From Candidatus Hydrogenedens sp. (GTDB taxonomy: Bacteria > Hydrogenedentota > Hydrogenedentia > Hydrogenedentales > Hydrogenedentaceae), in the NCBI GenBank assembly GCA_035378955.1, contig DAOSUS010000002.1, positions 1-64,000 of the forward strand: 64,000 nt of DNA, in the 5' to 3' direction. The number at the start of each line of letters is the position of its first letter. The stretch's first letter is position 1. Under the pieces are notes generated by a model. The model was given only the letters and a program-made list of their open reading frames with translations, was not told the DNA's origin and did not search any database. A program made the position numbers and the translations under genes. Positions 63,398-64,000 of the stretch are shown piece by piece.

Positions 63398-64000
63398 ATG
63401 AGACATTTTAAACGGGCAAAGCGTTCGATAAACCTTTCTTTAGAAGAGAATATATGTACCTATACATTACCTAATGGTATTCGAGTATTTACAAAACAAA
63501 TTCCATACTTATTTTCAGCTAATTTAGGGGTCTGGGTACCTGGAGGTTCAGCGTCCGAACCGGAAGGGAAAGAAGGACTGGCTCATTTCCTGGAACATCT
63601 TTTTTTCAAAGGCACAAAAACAAGAACAACGCGCGACATCATGGAGGCGATTGAATGTAAAGGAGGACAGATTAATGCCTTTACCACGCAAGAATATACC
63701 TGCTTCTATATTAAAACACTGACGGAATATGTGTCCCTTGCCATCGAAATCCTATCGGACATCTTGAAAAATTCGACCTTTAAGGAGATAGACAAAGAAC
63801 GGAATGTTATCCTTGAAGAAATTTCTTTATTGGAAGACACACCCGAAGATATAATTTTAGACCTGTTCCATCAATTTGTATGGAGGAAGCATCCCCTTTC
63901 ACGACCTATATTAGGAACGGCTCGTTCTGTCAAACATCTAACCCAAAACGATATCATCTCGTTTTACAAAAAAATTTACTCCGCACAAAATATAATAATT
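63398..64000 (+). CDS. M16-family zinc peptidase, N-terminal part (cut by window end)
   Basis: The frame begins at ATG 63398 and is open to the last base (201 codons). It encodes the N-terminal domain of an insulinase/processing-peptidase-like protein: YTLPNGIRVFT, GVWVPGGSASEPEGKEGLAH, the inverted zinc motif HFLEH (63-67), GQINAFTTQEYTCFY, and the downstream ligand region ERNVILEEIS. Placement behind rpsO-pnp is the common order seen with mlpA-type peptidases in Firmicutes and others. The C-terminal half lies outside the window. Confidence 0.93.
   Translation, partial: MRHFKRAKRSINLSLEENICTYTLPNGIRVFTKQIPYLFSANLGVWVPGGSASEPEGKEGLAHFLEHLFFKGTKTRTTRDIMEAIECKGGQINAFTTQEYTCFYIKTLTEYVSLAIEILSDILKNSTFKEIDKERNVILEEISLLEDTPEDIILDLFHQFVWRKHPLSRPILGTARSVKHLTQNDIISFYKKIYSAQNIII

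Noticed and set aside
1..64000. tRNA, tmRNA, rRNA genes
   Set aside because: Gaps larger than 70 bp were read for cloverleaf features and CCA-adjacent ends; none was convincing, though a covariance search would be more sensitive.

Overview
The window reads as one chromosomal contig from an AT-rich, Gram-negative bacterium with a compact gene layout. Several proteins have export or lipoprotein signals, and many genes belong to carbohydrate-degrading families (GH2, GH172, PL22-like, DUF1080). One secreted protein joins InlB-type repeats, PASTA domains, a Glu-Gly-rich linker and paired dockerin-like 'LLRIIQF' modules. That combination recalls Candidatus Hydrogenedentota and neighbouring PVC/planctomycete-like lineages. 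This placement is an inference from protein style, not a phylogeny.

Layout. 0.4-4.6 kb: secA overlapping a membrane-anchored transglutaminase. 4.6-7.1 kb (minus): asd, trxA and an exported FKBP isomerase. 7.4-9.4 kb: a chemoreceptor without a recognisable HAMP domain. 9.4-17.0 kb (minus): a GT2-like protein, an SbcD/YhaO-like and an SbcC/YhaN-like protein that overlap each other, and a C45-type Ntn hydrolase. 17.1-19.4 kb: a YfhO-like membrane protein. 19.7-25.2 kb: a closed block of eight phage-type genes (portal, protease, coiled-coil/TM peptide, LigD 3'-phosphoesterase-like protein, decoration protein, major capsid protein, M15 peptidase, holin-like protein) ended by a strong terminator. 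No terminase, tail or integrase gene lies nearby. 25.3-28.2 kb: a GH2 gene broken into two frames, a pentapeptide-repeat protein and an MBL-fold hydrolase. 28.5-35.2 kb: a type I restriction-modification locus whose HsdS carries two identical target-recognition domains, ending in a YgjP-like metallopeptidase. 35.3-42.6 kb: trmB, the repeat-rich secreted protein, a 7-TM protein, PilZ, NAD kinase, a zinc-ribbon/TPR protein and enoyl-CoA hydratase. 42.6-43.3 kb: a gene-free, repeat-rich stretch. 43.3-50.4 kb (minus): M42 peptidase, PL22-like protein, metH and GH172. 50.9-54.4 kb: an M23 peptidase plus bactofilin pair, then a Fis-type regulator divergent from a MATE exporter. 54.5-64 kb: DUF1080, a lipoprotein, rpsU, a fluoride riboswitch with a CPA2 antiporter, gap-pgk, and rpsO-pnp-M16 peptidase (cut by the window end).

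How parts work together. The phage block looks like a head-and-lysis unit that could be a prophage remnant, a satellite or a domesticated gene-transfer-agent head module. Its mostly CGN arginine codons resemble the housekeeping genes, whereas the restriction locus uses many AGA/AGG codons and looks more recently acquired. The SbcC/SbcD-like pair keeps the fold signatures but has lost nearly every catalytic motif in both partners. The fluoride riboswitch points to a halide-stress role for the antiporter behind it. No tRNA, rRNA or CRISPR array was recognised by eye.
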